Shown piece by piece: positions 5,435-5,983 of a DNA stretch of 5,983 nt. The DNA comes from Pseudomonadota bacterium (lineage in GTDB: Bacteria > Pseudomonadota > Gammaproteobacteria > Burkholderiales > SG8-39), in NCBI GenBank assembly GCA_021848555.1, contig JAJZUN010000195.1:1-5983 (forward strand), given 5' to 3'. The translations under genes were made by a program, and so were the position numbers. Positions within the stretch are counted from its first letter, which is position 1, and the number at the start of each line of letters is the position of its first letter. The notes beneath the pieces are model-generated. The model saw nothing but the letters and a program-made list of their open reading frames with translations, made no database searches and was not told the origin of the DNA.

Positions 5435-5983
5435 TCACTGCACGCTGAAGCGGAACGTCTGCACCACGGTGATCGGCTGGTCGCCGCGGTCCGCGCAGCG
5501 ATACTGCAGCATGGCCGTGCGCACGGCGTCGTCGAACATCTCGGGCCCCGAAACGATCCGCACCCGGCGCACGCGCCCGTGCACGACCACCGCGCGCGCC
5601 GTCACGGTGCCGCCGAGCCCTTCCTCGGCGGCCAGTTCGGGCATGCGCGGGGCGACCTGGCGCGCGCAGACCAGTGCCGCGCGCAGCGGCGCTGCGCGGC
5701 GTGGCGCGGCGGGGTGCGGTACCGGGGCTGGCCGCGCCACGCTCGGCGCCGGCTTCGGCGCCTGGCGTGCAACGGCCGGCGGCGCGGGCTTTGCTGCCGG
5801 TGGCGCAACGGGCGTCGGCGCGGGGCGCGGCACGGGCTTCGGCAGCGGCCTTGGCAGCGGCTTCGGGACAGGCCGCGGCGCGGGCCTCGGCGCGGGCCGG
5901 TGTCTGCGCGGCGGCCGCGGCGCCACCGGGGGCGGCAACGGGCGCGGTCGCGGCGGCCGGGGCGGAGTCGGCGGCGGCCGCCG
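5435..5983 (-). CDS. tonB: TonB-family energy transducer, N-terminus outside the window
   Basis: The C-terminal 182 residues of a TonB-type protein, which couples the inner-membrane proton motive force (via ExbB-ExbD) to outer-membrane receptors by touching their TonB box. The frame is open to the right edge, so the membrane anchor is missing; a TTG at 5938 is in frame but is inside the linker. About the first 104 visible residues (5672-5983) are a Pro-rich linker with Arg/Lys and Ala and no acidic residue, probably an extended periplasm-spanning rod. The TonB C-terminal domain follows (5435-5671): VAPRMPELAAEEGLGGTV, the VVVHGRVRRVRIVSGPEMFD strand-turn-helix (the usual G.V..V.I..SG...D pattern), AMLQYRC and a final FRFSVQ strand. 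Two Cys (codons 5666-5668 and 5495-5497) could form a disulfide, a variant I recall from Burkholderiales TonB-like proteins. It lies tail to tail with the receptor gene, 84 bp apart. Whether it serves that receptor or several is unknown. Confidence 0.85.
   Translation of the reverse strand, partial: RRPPPTPPRPPRPRPLPPPVAPRPPRRHRPAPRPAPRPVPKPLPRPLPKPVPRPAPTPVAPPAAKPAPPAVARQAPKPAPSVARPAPVPHPAAPRRAAPLRAALVCARQVAPRMPELAAEEGLGGTVTARAVVVHGRVRRVRIVSGPEMFDDAVRTAMLQYRCADRGDQPITVVQTFRFSVQ
5811..5894 (-). repeat. Seven 12-bp tandem units encoding the Pro-rich TonB linker
   Basis: Seven consecutive 12-base units run across this stretch, close to GGCYTCGGCRCG on the plus strand. On the minus strand, with a two-base phase shift, they encode seven tetrapeptides of the form Pro-(Ala/Val/Leu)-Pro-(Arg/Lys), the last unit carrying Thr. 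The period is an exact multiple of three, so gain or loss of a unit keeps the frame. Flanking linker sequence is also Pro-rich but no longer in strict register. Confidence 0.75.

Overview
The window reads as a high-GC proteobacterial chromosome fragment. A TonB-dependent outer-membrane receptor, a TonB-type energy transducer, a lipoprotein with a lipobox and Sec-type signal peptides indicate a Gram-negative cell. The Cys-containing TonB C-terminal domain and base composition fit Burkholderiales best, with Xanthomonadales as an alternative; this rests on family memory, not a search. No rRNA, tRNA, CRISPR array or transposase is visible.

Left part (1-2307, + strand): three translationally coupled genes. 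They encode a membrane protein open at the left edge, a lipoprotein (8-bp overlap with the first) and a small exported protein (4-bp ATGA overlap with the second). All three are envelope proteins of no family I recognise, so they are best read as one operon encoding an unidentified envelope assembly that probably continues upstream.

Middle (2250-3106): a small secreted protein on the minus strand runs convergently into the operon, and the two 3' ends overlap by 58 bp. It is divergent from the receptor gene across about 350 bp that hold weak promoter-like sequence and no convincing gene.

Right part (3107-5983): a complete TonB-dependent receptor gene on the + strand meets, tail to tail, a minus-strand gene for a TonB-family protein that is cut by the right edge. 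A short GC-rich hairpin lies between them. The receptor would take up a scarce ligand using energy delivered by a TonB-type protein, and the neighbouring transducer is the obvious candidate partner. The TonB linker is a purely basic Pro-rich array of tetrapeptide repeats.
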